Shown here piece by piece: positions 25,895-34,302 of a stretch of 34,302 nucleotides of DNA. Each line of letters starts with the position of its first letter. Position 1 is the first letter of the stretch. This DNA is from an uncultured Prevotellaceae bacterium. GTDB taxonomy: Bacteria; Bacteroidota; Bacteroidia; Bacteroidales; Bacteroidaceae. A program made the translations under genes and the position numbers. The DNA is taken from the NCBI GenBank assembly GCA_946540735.1, contig CAMNIN010000044.1, forward strand, positions 1-34,302, written 5' to 3'. The notes under the pieces are model-generated. The model made no database searches. It was not told the origin of the DNA and saw only the letters and a list, made by a program, of their open reading frames with translations.

Positions 25895-27610
25895 TTATTC
25901 GTTAATTTTATCTTTGATATAACGCACGAAATCTCTCATCGCTTCCGCATCAGCCGCTGCATCGGTGAAGACCTCAAGCAACATCGGACGCTTTGACTGA
26001 CGGGTCACCATGGTGACGATACCCAGTTGCATCTCATGCATGCCAGATGCCTTCAGATAACCAATATCGTTCTGTACGCAGATACCCTGCGCGGAAGTGT
26101 GGTGCGCCCCGCTTACCAGCAGATCGGATGCCTCGCTCTTCTCCAAGCCCGGCAGGAGATCAAAGATTCCCCCTTTGCCGTTATTGAGCAGGAGTATCCT
26201 CAGGTTTCCTGCTAAATTGGTATTCCACAGTGCATTCTGATCGTAGAAGAAGCTCAGATCGCCGATCACACAGAACACGAGGTCTTCGACTGCCGAAGAA
26301 TAGCCAGCAGCCACCGACAGCGACCCGTCAATGCCATTCACGCCCCTGTTGCAAAACACAGGATGCTGTGCAAAGATGTTGGCCAGACGGATGGAGGAAC
26401 TATTGGCGTAATGCACATGGTAGTCAACTTCCATATCCTCCAACTGCTGTTCGAGGTACCTCACTGCAGCCATCTGCGAGTAGGGCGGCTCATATTCATC
26501 GATGGATTGGTTGATCTTCTCAAGAAGGGTCTTCCACCAGAAACGATAATTATGAGAATCGTCATTCTGAGAGGGTTCGGCATGTGGACGCTCATGCAAA
26601 AGATCATCCACAGCATAGAACACCTCTTCCAAAGCATCCACGTCCACCACCTCGTCGACATGCATGGTGACATCATGGATTTCCCCATCGAGACTCGCCA
26701 TCACGACCTGTGCGTCAGTGGCCTTCCGAAGGAAAGACCTTAAGCGTTTGCTGACAAGGGTATCACCGAGATAAATCACGACATCGGGACGATACCCCGG
26801 ATCATCACCGATCAGGCACAAGGCCTCGTCGGCATGCACTATCGGGAGCGGCAACTGGCATAGTCTCTCGGCAAGAATCACGCCACGGTTGATGATGGCC
26901 TCTACTGCACGGCGGAATTTGGCACGGTCCAAATCAGACAAGTTGCAGCGGCATTGCCCCAATACCATCATGGGGCGTTTTGCCTCCAACAGCCGTTCGG
27001 CGACGATCCGTGCCCCTCCATGCCCATGATTAGGAAAACGGCGGATGACCCGTTCCTCTGGCAGCAGCTCGAGAGAAAAATCGAAAAGTGGTTCCGCAAT
27101 GGGAACATTGATGTGCACCGGTCCAGGACAGGGGAAATGTCCTGCCAACAGTGCCTCATTGACCAACCGGTTGCATAGCCAATGACTGACCGCCTCTGTT
27201 GTTGACAGCGGCAGGTTCACGGCCTTGTTGACCAACGAGCCGAAAGCATGTGGCTGAGGCAGGGTCTGCCCATCCAGTTGTCCGATCCATGCCCCAGGTC
27301 TGTCCGCTGAGACCACAATGATCTCGACATGTTGATAATAAGCCTCCGCCACGGCAGGCGCAAGATTCAGCAATGCCGAACCGGAGGTGACACAGACAGC
27401 CACAGGACGACGTGTGGCCAAGGCGATGCCCAAAGCGAAGAATCCGGCGCTCCGTTCATCGGTGACGGGATAACACAACACGTTGCCACACGCCTTCAGG
27501 TTGTGCACAACAGGAGCATTACGGCTGCCAGGACAGACCACGGCATGTCTCACGCCATGAGCCATCAACAGTGAGGTCAGGATATTGACATTTCCTATAT
27601 TCGAGAACAT
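25895..27610 (-). CDS. menD: SEPHCHC synthase (ThDP-dependent)
   Basis: This 571-aa enzyme condenses isochorismate with 2-oxoglutarate, releasing CO2, to form SEPHCHC. The N-terminal pyrimidine-binding domain shows HAVVCPGSRNAPVVHNL and DERSAGFFALGIAL with the catalytic Glu52. The C-terminal ThDP-binding domain has the GDLSFFYDQNALWNTN and LLNNGKGGIFDLLPG segments (about residues 448-485), the GD...NN motif that binds the diphosphate through Mg2+. Length is normal. Its ATG lies 2 bp after the menF stop, consistent with translational coupling. Confidence 0.95.
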   Translation of the reverse strand: MFSNIGNVNILTSLLMAHGVRHAVVCPGSRNAPVVHNLKACGNVLCYPVTDERSAGFFALGIALATRRPVAVCVTSGSALLNLAPAVAEAYYQHVEIIVVSADRPGAWIGQLDGQTLPQPHAFGSLVNKAVNLPLSTTEAVSHWLCNRLVNEALLAGHFPCPGPVHINVPIAEPLFDFSLELLPEERVIRRFPNHGHGGARIVAERLLEAKRPMMVLGQCRCNLSDLDRAKFRRAVEAIINRGVILAERLCQLPLPIVHADEALCLIGDDPGYRPDVVIYLGDTLVSKRLRSFLRKATDAQVVMASLDGEIHDVTMHVDEVVDVDALEEVFYAVDDLLHERPHAEPSQNDDSHNYRFWWKTLLEKINQSIDEYEPPYSQMAAVRYLEQQLEDMEVDYHVHYANSSSIRLANIFAQHPVFCNRGVNGIDGSLSVAAGYSSAVEDLVFCVIGDLSFFYDQNALWNTNLAGNLRILLLNNGKGGIFDLLPGLEKSEASDLLVSGAHHTSAQGICVQNDIGYLKASGMHEMQLGIVTMVTRQSKRPMLLEVFTDAAADAEAMRDFVRYIKDKINE

Positions 27611-27612
27611 AG

Positions 27613-28740
27613 TCAGCGTTTTGAGGTTTCATTCGGATGAAGCAGTGTTCTCATCGTCATCATCTTATCCTCTGTCTCTTTCCATTCCGTAGCCATATCA
27701 CTGTCTGCCAGCAATCCGCCTCCGGCATAAAGGCAGCATCCGTCTTCTACGAAACGCATGCACCTCAACGAGACAAAGAGTTGCGTGTCCACCTCAGGAT
27801 CCAGTGGTCCGACAAAACCGCTGTAATACCCTCTCGGCGTGAACTCGTTATGGATAATGAAATCACGTGCCGCGTCTTTTGGCAAGCCACACACGGCAGG
27901 TGTGGGATACAAGGCATGGATCAGTTCTCCCACCTTGGAAAGGCTTGGCAGCACGAAGCTGAAGTCGCTTCTCAGATGCACGAGGTTTCCAGCCCGCATG
28001 GTATAAGGCCCTTTCTCTTCGATAAAGGAAGCCACTTGTTCCAGTCGTTCTGTGATGTATGTCGAGACATAACGCTGTTCCTGGATATTCTTGATGTTCC
28101 AAGCGATCTCCTGGGAGTCGTGTGGCTTCGGAGAAGGTGGATTGTCAAAATCCAACTGGTCGTCACGCAGCACCATCGTACCGGCGAGCGACATCGTCGA
28201 CCAGTGAAGGCCACTGCCTTTCAGGAGCACCTCAGGAGTAGCCATCAGCCATGTGCCGCACCGGTGTGCGGAGACCAAAGCCACGAACATCCTGGGATAG
28301 GCTTGGCAGGCACTCACGAATAGTTGCAGAGCACTGTAACCCTCTGGGTTACTTTCATAGCTGCATCTTGCCAGTACGATTTTCGAGAATTCCCCCTCGA
28401 TGATATGAGAATGGAAATTGGCAAAGTCGATGGCATAGTGGGTATAAGAGGCGCGCTTGGCTTTCTCATCCTGCTTGGGAGCCGAGAGGACATCCTGTAT
28501 CTGTCCAGCCCATGAGCATGTCTCAGCATCGAGCAAGTCCTCAGGAGAGAGCGAGACGTTCACATCAGGTCGCAACAACAAGACGGGATGGCTTTTCTCG
28601 ATCATGAAAGGTGCTATTACAAAACCTTTCTTCCCGCTCAGGGCAAAAGCCGTCTGCAACTCCTCTGGCTCACCCTCCGACTGGATCACCAGTTGGCAGC
28701 CGGTCTGATGGGGCAGTCTATATAAAGCAAATGCTGGCAT
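27613..28740 (-). CDS. menF: Isochorismate synthase
   Basis: This 375-aa chorismate-utilising enzyme converts chorismate to isochorismate, the committed step to menaquinone. Conserved motifs are SKIVLARCSYES (Lys120, catalytic base region), GTWLMATPEVLL, MSLAGTM, HLRSDFSFVLP, LHPTPAVCGLPKDAA-type residues (YPTPAVCGLPKDAA) and NEFTPRGYYSGFVGP. The N-terminal half is less conserved, as is usual in Bacteroidetes. An isochorismate synthase that makes a siderophore is an alternative, but co-transcription with menD, B, C and E supports MenF. It starts 1 bp after the thioesterase stop. Confidence 0.93.
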   Translation of the reverse strand: MPAFALYRLPHQTGCQLVIQSEGEPEELQTAFALSGKKGFVIAPFMIEKSHPVLLLRPDVNVSLSPEDLLDAETCSWAGQIQDVLSAPKQDEKAKRASYTHYAIDFANFHSHIIEGEFSKIVLARCSYESNPEGYSALQLFVSACQAYPRMFVALVSAHRCGTWLMATPEVLLKGSGLHWSTMSLAGTMVLRDDQLDFDNPPSPKPHDSQEIAWNIKNIQEQRYVSTYITERLEQVASFIEEKGPYTMRAGNLVHLRSDFSFVLPSLSKVGELIHALYPTPAVCGLPKDAARDFIIHNEFTPRGYYSGFVGPLDPEVDTQLFVSLRCMRFVEDGCCLYAGGGLLADSDMATEWKETEDKMMTMRTLLHPNETSKR

Positions 28741-28741
28741 G

Positions 28742-29182
28742 TTATTTGTGATGAGAATTTGAACTGATAATATAATTGGTCACCGTGACCGTGGAGATCA
28801 ACTCACCGGCGGAATTGTTAATTTCCACATTCCATACATGCAACTTGCGCCCTTTCTGCACCAGATGGGCCAAGGCAGTCACGGTATCACCCTCAGCCAC
28901 CGCCTTCACATGGCTTCCGCTGACACTGATGCCCACACAGATTTTGCCAGGGCACAAGGCCGAGGAGCCCACGCCAGCCACATTCTCTGCCAAAGCGAGT
29001 GACGCGCCTCCACTCAGGAAGCCGAAAGGCTGACGGTTTCGCTCATCCACCCGCATGGTAGCCATACATAAGTCATCATCCGGCGTGGAGATGAATTTCA
29101 TGCCAAGCGCCGTCGACAGGTTGGGCTGACGCTCAATGATTTCCCTGATTTCGTCTACATTCATGTTTTTGTTGTTTTTCAT
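28742..29182 (-). CDS. Hotdog-fold thioesterase, probable DHNA-CoA hydrolase (MenI-type)
   Basis: This 146-aa protein belongs to the PaaI/YdiI hotdog thioesterase group. The core QPFGFLSGGASLALAENVAG aligns with the active-site helix of E. coli YdiI, keeping the catalytic Glu (Glu66) and the Gln-Pro-Phe-Gly lead. The His of the usual HGG motif is Ser57 here. Its position as first gene of the men operon argues for hydrolysis of DHNA-CoA to DHNA. An in-frame ATG at 29164 is a possible alternative start, but AGGAGG lies 10 nt before ATG 29182, a strong Shine-Dalgarno for this phylum, so 29182 is preferred. Confidence 0.85.
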   Translation of the reverse strand: MKNNKNMNVDEIREIIERQPNLSTALGMKFISTPDDDLCMATMRVDERNRQPFGFLSGGASLALAENVAGVGSSALCPGKICVGISVSGSHVKAVAEGDTVTALAHLVQKGRKLHVWNVEINNSAGELISTVTVTNYIISSNSHHK

Positions 29183-29195
29183 TCAAACCACGCCT

Positions 29196-29244
29196 CCTAC
29201 CTCTTACGGCAAGAGGTGCCCTTCTGCCACAACGCAGAGGGTTC
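29196..29244 (-). promoter_or_regulatory. Structured 5' leader of the men operon
   Basis: The short leader can fold into two adjacent hairpins. One is a CCCTTCTGC/GCAGAGGG stem with a single bulge (about 29219-29243). The other is ACCTCTT (29199-29205) with AAGAGGT (29211-29217). The second is followed directly by the AGGAGG Shine-Dalgarno of the first gene. The hairpin strand carrying CCTC could alternatively pair with AGGAGG, which would hide it. This is inference from sequence only. Confidence 0.45.
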
Positions 29245-29250
29245 AAAGGG

Positions 29251-29282
29251 CAAAATTACGAAATAACGGATGAAAAGCCAAA
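29251..29282 (-). promoter_or_regulatory. Canonical promoter of the menaquinone operon
   Basis: On the minus strand TTTG (29282-29279), 20 nt, then TAATTTTG (29258-29251). The start point should be near 29244, about 60 nt before ATG 29182. It drives the six genes down to menE. Confidence 0.8.
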
Positions 29283-29590
29283 TATTATCCAAGCTTTTCT
29301 GAGCAGTGTTGTTATTTGACCGGACTTTCTCATTTTTTCTATCATCTTCATCACACCATCTCGATTCTGGTTGTACCAGATCTCGTATCAGCGTGTTGGC
29401 GAAAACGTCCGACAGGTAAATACCCCTGCTTGATAAATATCGCCCAGCAACTGTATAGAGATACTATTGCTGGGCTCTTGATTATCCCAAGCTTTCCAAT
29501 CCATTCAGAACGGTCTCCAGTCCATCACGGGTGTTCTGAACAACCTGACCGAGGAGAGCACACAAATTCTGTAAAAAAATCACGGATTTT
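29283..29590. other. Intergenic region between men and galactosidase promoters
   Basis: No confident gene was found in this stretch. It holds a 9-bp inverted repeat GCCCAGCAA (29442-29450) and TTGCTGGGC (29467-29475), and an 8-bp one, TTCAGAAC (29504-29511) and GTTCTGAA (29533-29540). A 33-codon GTG-start frame on the minus strand (29583-29482, ending GLESLG) has a protein-like composition and may be a remnant or a very small gene. A 104-aa plus-strand frame is composed of unlikely sequence and is not called. Confidence 0.5.
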
Positions 29591-29622
29591 ATTGAATTGT
29601 GCGCACTTTAATCGTAATTTTG
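29591..29622 (+). promoter_or_regulatory. Promoter of the alpha-/beta-galactosidase pair
   Basis: ATTG (29591-29594), 20 nt, then TAATTTTG (29615-29622) followed by CAAT. The leader to ATG 29654 is about 24 nt and includes a two-codon ATG AAA TAA frame at 29643. Confidence 0.7.
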
Positions 29623-29653
29623 CAATCTGAATCCTTTAAAGAATGAAATAACT

Positions 29654-30889
29654 ATGAGACATTTTAGACTTATTGCCATCATGAGCGGCATATTGACGCT
29701 GATGGCCTTGCCTGTAGAGGCACAGAAATGGGAACATTTGGCTGACACCCCGCAGATGGGATGGAGTACATGGAACAAATTCCAGGGTAACATCTCTGAA
29801 GAAATCATCAAAGGCATTGCTGACGCAATGGTGGAGTCCGGGCTGCGTGACGCAGGCTACACCTACATCAATATCGACGACTGCTGGCATGGGAAACGTG
29901 ATGCTGACGGTTTCATCCAAGCCGACCCCGTGAAATTCCCCAACGGAATGAAAGCCGTGGCAGACTATGTGCACAGCAAGGGGCTCAAACTTGGCATCTA
30001 CAGTGATGCAGGAACTGGCACCTGTGCCGGCGAGCCAGGTTCTCTCGGCCATGAGTACCAGGATGCCATCCAATATGCACGGTGGGGAGTGGACTATCTC
30101 AAATACGACTGGTGCAACACGACGAACATCAATCCTCAAGGAGCCTATCAGCTCATCAGTGATGCGCTGCGCTCGGCAGGTCGTCCGATTTTCCTGAGCA
30201 TGTGCGAATGGGGCAACAGCCATCCGTGGAAATGGGCTAAAGAGATAGGACATTCCTGGCGCACCACCCCCGACATCTGGTGTGATTTCGACTCCCTGCG
30301 GGTGTTTGAGGCTGGCTACACACAGTTTGGCGTAATGCAGTGCATCCAGTTCAACGACACCCTCCGCCAATACGCTGGCAAAGGCCACTGGAACGATCCC
30401 GACATGCTGGAAGTGGGCAACGGCATGACAGACAACGAAGACCGAGCCCATTTCACCATGTGGTGCATGATGGCCAGTCCTCTCATCCTCGGCAATGATC
30501 TCCGGAATATGAGCGAGAGCACACGAAACATCCTGATGAACAAGGAGATGATCGCCATCGACCAAGACACTCTGGGAATCCAGGGTCTCCACTACTGCGA
30601 CCGCGACGGACTTCAGTTCTGGTTCAAGCCTCTGGCTGGTGGCGACTGGGCTTTCACCATACTCAACCCTACCCGGCAAGACATCCCATTCGCTCTCAAC
30701 TGGCAAGAATTCAACCTGACCGACCAGGCTGTAAGCGGTCTGAGCACAGGTTTTGACCAAAAGACCTACAAGGTATATAACCTCTGGACGCACAAGATGG
30801 AAGGCAAGACCAACAAGAAAAACAAGGTTGACCGCAAGCTGACCATCAAGAGCCGCGACGTGATTTCTTACAGGCTGATCATCCAATAA
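29654..30889 (+). CDS. Alpha-galactosidase, glycoside hydrolase family 27
   Basis: This 411-aa protein has a signal peptide ending near VEAQ (residue 24), so it acts in the periplasm or outside. The GH27 catalytic domain follows: TPQMGWSTWNKFQ, INIDDCWHGKRDADG, LGIYSDAGTGTCAG (Cys in a likely disulfide), YLKYDWCN with nucleophile Asp152, and WRTTPDIWCDFDS with acid/base Asp207. A small C-terminal beta-sandwich ends the protein. It removes terminal alpha-1,6- or related galactose from oligosaccharides or galactomannan. The GH2 gene starts 11 bp downstream, so the pair is one operon. No SusC/SusD pair is present, so this is not a full polysaccharide-utilisation locus in this window. Confidence 0.93.
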   Translation: MRHFRLIAIMSGILTLMALPVEAQKWEHLADTPQMGWSTWNKFQGNISEEIIKGIADAMVESGLRDAGYTYINIDDCWHGKRDADGFIQADPVKFPNGMKAVADYVHSKGLKLGIYSDAGTGTCAGEPGSLGHEYQDAIQYARWGVDYLKYDWCNTTNINPQGAYQLISDALRSAGRPIFLSMCEWGNSHPWKWAKEIGHSWRTTPDIWCDFDSLRVFEAGYTQFGVMQCIQFNDTLRQYAGKGHWNDPDMLEVGNGMTDNEDRAHFTMWCMMASPLILGNDLRNMSESTRNILMNKEMIAIDQDTLGIQGLHYCDRDGLQFWFKPLAGGDWAFTILNPTRQDIPFALNWQEFNLTDQAVSGLSTGFDQKTYKVYNLWTHKMEGKTNKKNKVDRKLTIKSRDVISYRLIIQ

Positions 30890-30900
30890 CACCATCCGGC

Positions 30901-33387
30901 ATGAAGACAAGATACGCTATTTGGGTCGTCGGCCTCATGACAACACTTTGCACCCAGGCCACCCCACTTCCCGAACCAGACCACCTGCGTGAGACCATCC
31001 GCCTGAATGAAGGCTGGAAATTCGCTTTCGGCAATGCCTCTGACCCTGCGAAAGATTTCGGCTGCGGCACAGAATACTTCAATTACTTGACCAAGGCCAA
31101 CTCCATCCACAACGAGGGTCCGTACGTGATGAAATTCGATGACTCCTCTTGGCAAGACGTCAGTGTTCCCCACGACTGGGTGACCACCCTGCCCTATGCT
31201 TCGAAAGCCAGCCATTCCCACGGCTATAAAACCGTAGGGTACAAATATCCAGAAACCAGCGTCGGCTGGTACCGCAAAGTGATCCACATCCCCGAGTCTG
31301 ATCTCGGCAGGCACATCATGCTGCAGTTTGACGGCATCTTCCGCGATGCCCGGGTGTGGTTCAATGGCTTCTACATGGGCACCGAACCCAGTGGCTATGC
31401 CACACAAGTCTACGACGTGACAGAATACGTGAACTATGGCGGCGAGAACCTCATCTGTGTGAGGGCTGACGCCACCCTGGAGGAGGGGTGGTTCTATGAA
31501 GGTGCAGGCATCTACCGCGACGCATGGCTGGTGAAATCTTCCGCTGTCAGCGTGGCTCCCTTCGGCACCTTTGTCTACGCAGAGATGCAGCAACCTTACG
31601 CCACAGCCACTCTCCACATCCAGACCGAGGTGAACAACCATTCACTGTCGTCGCAAGAATGCGAGGTGCGGCAGCGGCTGATCGATGCCGAAGGGCGTGA
31701 GGTGGGCAGGACGGTGTCAGCGTCGTTGAACCTGAAAGCCAAGGAGACACGCGGCTGCGAACAATCCATCACACTGTCATCTCCTCACCTCTGGGACACC
31801 AGCGACCCCTATCTCTACCAAGTGGAGACGACGGTGAACGTCGGTGGACAAGTGACAGACCGATACACTACCGTCACCGGCATCCGCGACATCGCCTTCG
31901 ATGCCGACAGGGGTTTCTTGCTGAATGGGAAATCCATCAAACTGAAGGGAGTCAACTTGCACCAAGACCATGCCGGGGTGGGAGCAGCAATCCCCGAGGC
32001 CCTGATGGCTTGGCGCATCCGGCAACTGAAGTCTTTCGGCAGCAATGCCTACCGCTCATCCCACAATCCCATGACTCCCGCCCTGCTCGACATCTGCGAC
32101 CGCGAGGGAATCCTCGTTATCGACGAGAACCGGCTATCGGGCATCAACACTGAGCACCAGCGATTGCTTGAGAACATGATCAAGCGCGACCGCAACCACC
32201 CGTCGGTGATTCTGTGGAGCGACGGTAATGAAGAATGGGGCATGGAGAACACCATCCAAGGAACACGTATCGCTGCCGCCATGCGCGAATACACCCGCCT
32301 TCTCGACCCCACACGGCCGTCCACCATCGCCAATGCCGGTGGTTCGGAGATGATCAAGGGACTTGATGTGGTGGGGTTCAATTATATCCACCAGAATGAC
32401 GTTGACAACCGCAAGAAAGCCAATCCATCATGGAAAATCGTAGGAACGGAAGAAACCACCGGATGTGGCACACGTGGCGTCTATTTCAAATCCGCCGATG
32501 AACCAGGACACATGCCCGCCATCAACCGGGGCACGGAGCCTGGCGTGGAGAATGTGATCGAACGCGGGTGGCAATTCTATGCCGACCGTGACTGGGCCGC
32601 AGGACTGTTCTATTGGACGGGGTTCGACTATCGCGGCGAGCCCAACCCGCTCTCATATCCTGCCCATGACTCCGAGTTTGGCATCCTCGACTACTGCGGC
32701 TTCTGGAAAGACGAAGCCTGGTACCTGAAGGCATGGTGGACTGACGAACCTACATTGCATATTTTCCCGCACTGGAACCTGCAGGGACATGAGGGTGAGG
32801 ATATCGAACTCTGGGCCTACAGCAACTGCGACGAAGTGGAACTGACCGTCAACGGCAAGAAACTCGGCCGGCAGAAAATGCCCCGAAACGGACATCTGAA
32901 ATGGAAGGCCACCTACCAACCGGGAAAAGTGGTGGCTGTGGGATATAAAAACGGGAAGCGCATGATGACAAAGGTCATCGAGACGACCAAACCTGCATCC
33001 CGAATCATCCTGAAATCCGACCGGCAGGCCATTACTCCCGACGGACGCGATGTCGCTGTGGTGACTGTCGAGATACAGGATGTGAAGGGACGGATCGTCC
33101 CCGATGCCTGTCCGATGCTGACCGTCAGTCTGGAAGGCGACGGACATATCCTGGGTGTGGGCAACGGAGATCCGTCCTATCCCGGAGAAGACCATCCCAA
33201 AGACAGGAATTGCAAGGAATTCCGCATCCAGGCTTTCAACGGGCTGGCTCAGGTTCTGGTGCAAAGCACATGCGGTGCATCCGCCGATATCATGCTCCAT
33301 GTCTCCTCAGAGTCACTCAAGGCAGGCGAGTTGTCCATCATCACAATAAAAGATGAGAAAAAGGTAGGCAGGTTCATAAAAAATTAG
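30901..33387 (+). CDS. Glycoside hydrolase family 2, beta-galactosidase-like, with DUF4982
   Basis: This 828-aa protein has a signal peptide (residues about 1-20). The order of domains is typical of GH2: a sugar-binding jelly roll (about 30-220: [31 protein letters not shown]), an Ig-like domain (about 225-325), and a TIM barrel (about 330-620). The barrel contains [11 protein letters not shown], where Glu444 is the likely acid/base, and [10 protein letters not shown], where Glu517 is the likely nucleophile. A DUF4982 domain (about 625-700: [10 protein letters not shown]) and a last Ig-like domain follow. Beta-galactosidase is the likeliest activity; another beta-glycosidase is possible. It is paired with the GH27 gene, suggesting a substrate bearing both alpha- and beta-linked galactose or successive trimming. 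Confidence 0.88.
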   Translation: MKTRYAIWVVGLMTTLCTQATPLPEPDHLRETIRLNEGWKFAFGNASDPAKDFGCGTEYFNYLTKANSIHNEGPYVMKFDDSSWQDVSVPHDWVTTLPYASKASHSHGYKTVGYKYPETSVGWYRKVIHIPESDLGRHIMLQFDGIFRDARVWFNGFYMGTEPSGYATQVYDVTEYVNYGGENLICVRADATLEEGWFYEGAGIYRDAWLVKSSAVSVAPFGTFVYAEMQQPYATATLHIQTEVNNHSLSSQECEVRQRLIDAEGREVGRTVSASLNLKAKETRGCEQSITLSSPHLWDTSDPYLYQVETTVNVGGQVTDRYTTVTGIRDIAFDADRGFLLNGKSIKLKGVNLHQDHAGVGAAIPEALMAWRIRQLKSFGSNAYRSSHNPMTPALLDICDREGILVIDENRLSGINTEHQRLLENMIKRDRNHPSVILWSDGNEEWGMENTIQGTRIAAAMREYTRLLDPTRPSTIANAGGSEMIKGLDVVGFNYIHQNDVDNRKKANPSWKIVGTEETTGCGTRGVYFKSADEPGHMPAINRGTEPGVENVIERGWQFYADRDWAAGLFYWTGFDYRGEPNPLSYPAHDSEFGILDYCGFWKDEAWYLKAWWTDEPTLHIFPHWNLQGHEGEDIELWAYSNCDEVELTVNGKKLGRQKMPRNGHLKWKATYQPGKVVAVGYKNGKRMMTKVIETTKPASRIILKSDRQAITPDGRDVAVVTVEIQDVKGRIVPDACPMLTVSLEGDGHILGVGNGDPSYPGEDHPKDRNCKEFRIQAFNGLAQVLVQSTCGASADIMLHVSSESLKAGELSIITIKDEKKVGRFIKN

Positions 33388-33395
33388 TAAATTTG
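33388..33395 (+). promoter_or_regulatory. -7 box of the lysS promoter
   Basis: TAAATTTG followed by CACC starts 1 bp after the GH2 stop. There is no good -33 element at the usual spacing. The leader to the lysS ATG is about 30 nt. Confidence 0.6.
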
Positions 33396-33431
33396 CACCG
33401 CTATTATAGCCAACAGTTTTTATTTAGCGAC

Positions 33432-34302
33432 ATGAACATTCTAGAACTCAGCGAACAAGAGATAGGCAGGCGACAGAGCTTGCAGGAACTCCGCCAGATG
33501 GGTATTGACCCCTATCCAGCAGCAGAATTCCCCACCAATGCGTTTTCCACCGACATCAAATCCTCATTCGACGACGCCGCCGCACCCCGGGAGGTTGTGA
33601 TCGCAGGCCGCCTGATGAGCCGCCGCGTGATGGGCAAGGCCAGTTTTGCGGAAATCCAGGACTCCAAGGGCCGCATCCAGGTCTATATCACCCGCGACGA
33701 CATTTGCCCGGGAGAGGACAAGGCCTTATACAACACCGTTTTCAAACGTCTTCTCGACATCGGTGATTTCATCGGCGTGGAAGGTTTCGTTTTCCGCACA
33801 CAGACCGGCGAGATCAGCGTTCACGCCAAGTCGCTGACCCTGCTCTCCAAGAGTCTGAAGCCACTGCCCATCGTGAAATACAAGGACGGTGTGGCTTACG
33901 ACAAATTCGACGACCCCGAATTGCGGTATCGCCAGCGTTATGTCGACCTGGTGGTCAACGAAGGCGTGAAGGACACCTTCATCCAGCGCGCCACCGTCAT
34001 CCGCACCCTGCGCCGCGTGCTCGACGAGGCCGGATACACCGAGGTGGAGACGCCTACTCTGCAATCTATCGCAGGCGGTGCCAGTGCCCGTCCGTTCATC
34101 ACCCATTTCAATGCCCTTGACCAGGACATGTATATGCGCATCGCCACCGAACTGTATCTGAAACGACTGATCGTAGGAGGTTTCGAGGGTGTCTATGAAA
34201 TAGGCAAGAATTTCCGCAACGAGGGCATGGACCGTAACCACAACCCGGAGTTCACCTGCATGGAGCTCTATGTGCAATACAAGGACTACAACTGGATGAT
34301 GT
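33432..34302 (+). CDS. lysS: Lysyl-tRNA synthetase, class II (5' part, cut by the window edge)
   Basis: The first 290 codons are present, and the frame stays open to the end of the window. The N-terminal OB-fold anticodon-binding domain (about residues 55-165: [63 protein letters not shown]) is followed by the start of the class II catalytic domain. Motif 1 includes [16 protein letters not shown], and motif 2 is in [20 protein letters not shown]. The enzyme charges tRNA-Lys in the cytoplasm. The start [17 protein letters not shown] is a usual LysS N-terminus. Motif 3 lies beyond the window. Confidence 0.96.
   Translation, partial: MNILELSEQEIGRRQSLQELRQMGIDPYPAAEFPTNAFSTDIKSSFDDAAAPREVVIAGRLMSRRVMGKASFAEIQDSKGRIQVYITRDDICPGEDKALYNTVFKRLLDIGDFIGVEGFVFRTQTGEISVHAKSLTLLSKSLKPLPIVKYKDGVAYDKFDDPELRYRQRYVDLVVNEGVKDTFIQRATVIRTLRRVLDEAGYTEVETPTLQSIAGGASARPFITHFNALDQDMYMRIATELYLKRLIVGGFEGVYEIGKNFRNEGMDRNHNPEFTCMELYVQYKDYNWMM

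Noticed and set aside
29442..29475. tRNA-like or riboswitch-like structure
   Set aside because: There is only one simple stem with an internal loop. No cloverleaf or known aptamer core could be drawn.
29316..29630. 104-aa plus-strand ORF between the men and GH27 promoters
   Set aside because: It has a TTG start, runs through the GH27 promoter box, has an unlikely composition and shows no family match.
29636..30910. 424-aa minus-strand ORF antisense to the GH27 gene
   Set aside because: It is a shadow of a GC-rich coding frame. GH27 has clear catalytic motifs and a promoter, and the antisense frame has neither.

Overview
This window looks like a chromosomal segment of a Bacteroidales bacterium, most likely Prevotellaceae. 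The main reasons are the promoters, which repeatedly show the Bacteroidetes -7 box TAnnTTTG with a TTTG-like -33 box 18-20 nt upstream; few Shine-Dalgarno sites; a long-form NusB; a DUF5606 gene; a Bacteroidetes-type LptD; and secreted proteins with T9SS-like or dockerin C-termini. The species is not determined. I saw no rRNA, tRNA, CRISPR array, transposase or phage gene.

Layout, left to right. Positions 1-313 hold a dispersed palindromic repeat and the lptD promoter, followed by lptD (314-3202, +). A seven-gene minus-strand run follows: nusB, yajC, a YbbR-domain gene, coaE, a DUF5606 gene, pepT and a KefB-type antiporter (10124 down to 3227). Divergent from it is a plus-strand operon rplY-pth-S4 RNA-binding gene (10463-12092). 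It ends at a bidirectional terminator shared with a convergent TonB-receptor-like outer-membrane protein gene (15340-12140, -). A second copy of the dispersed repeat (about 15540-15832) precedes aroB (16016-17065, +).

The most unusual part is 17325-23007. Two secreted proteins share two sequence modules in the same order. Each is followed by a small acidic protein (59 and 65 aa) of one apparent family (MKKxY..P start, central SVL, KSVW near the C-terminus; the second of these has its own promoter). A DUF4105/Lnb-like membrane protein lies between the two pairs. I read this as a duplicated two-gene cassette of unknown function.

The right part holds a compact menaquinone operon on the minus strand, transcribed from about 29245 to 23037: DHNA-CoA thioesterase, menF, menD, menB, menC, menE. 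The encoded steps run from chorismate to DHNA, except MenH, which is not in the window; MenA and MenG are also absent. Divergent from it is a GH27 alpha-galactosidase plus GH2 beta-galactosidase-like pair, probably co-transcribed and acting on galactosides outside the cytoplasm. The 5' part of lysS runs off the right edge.
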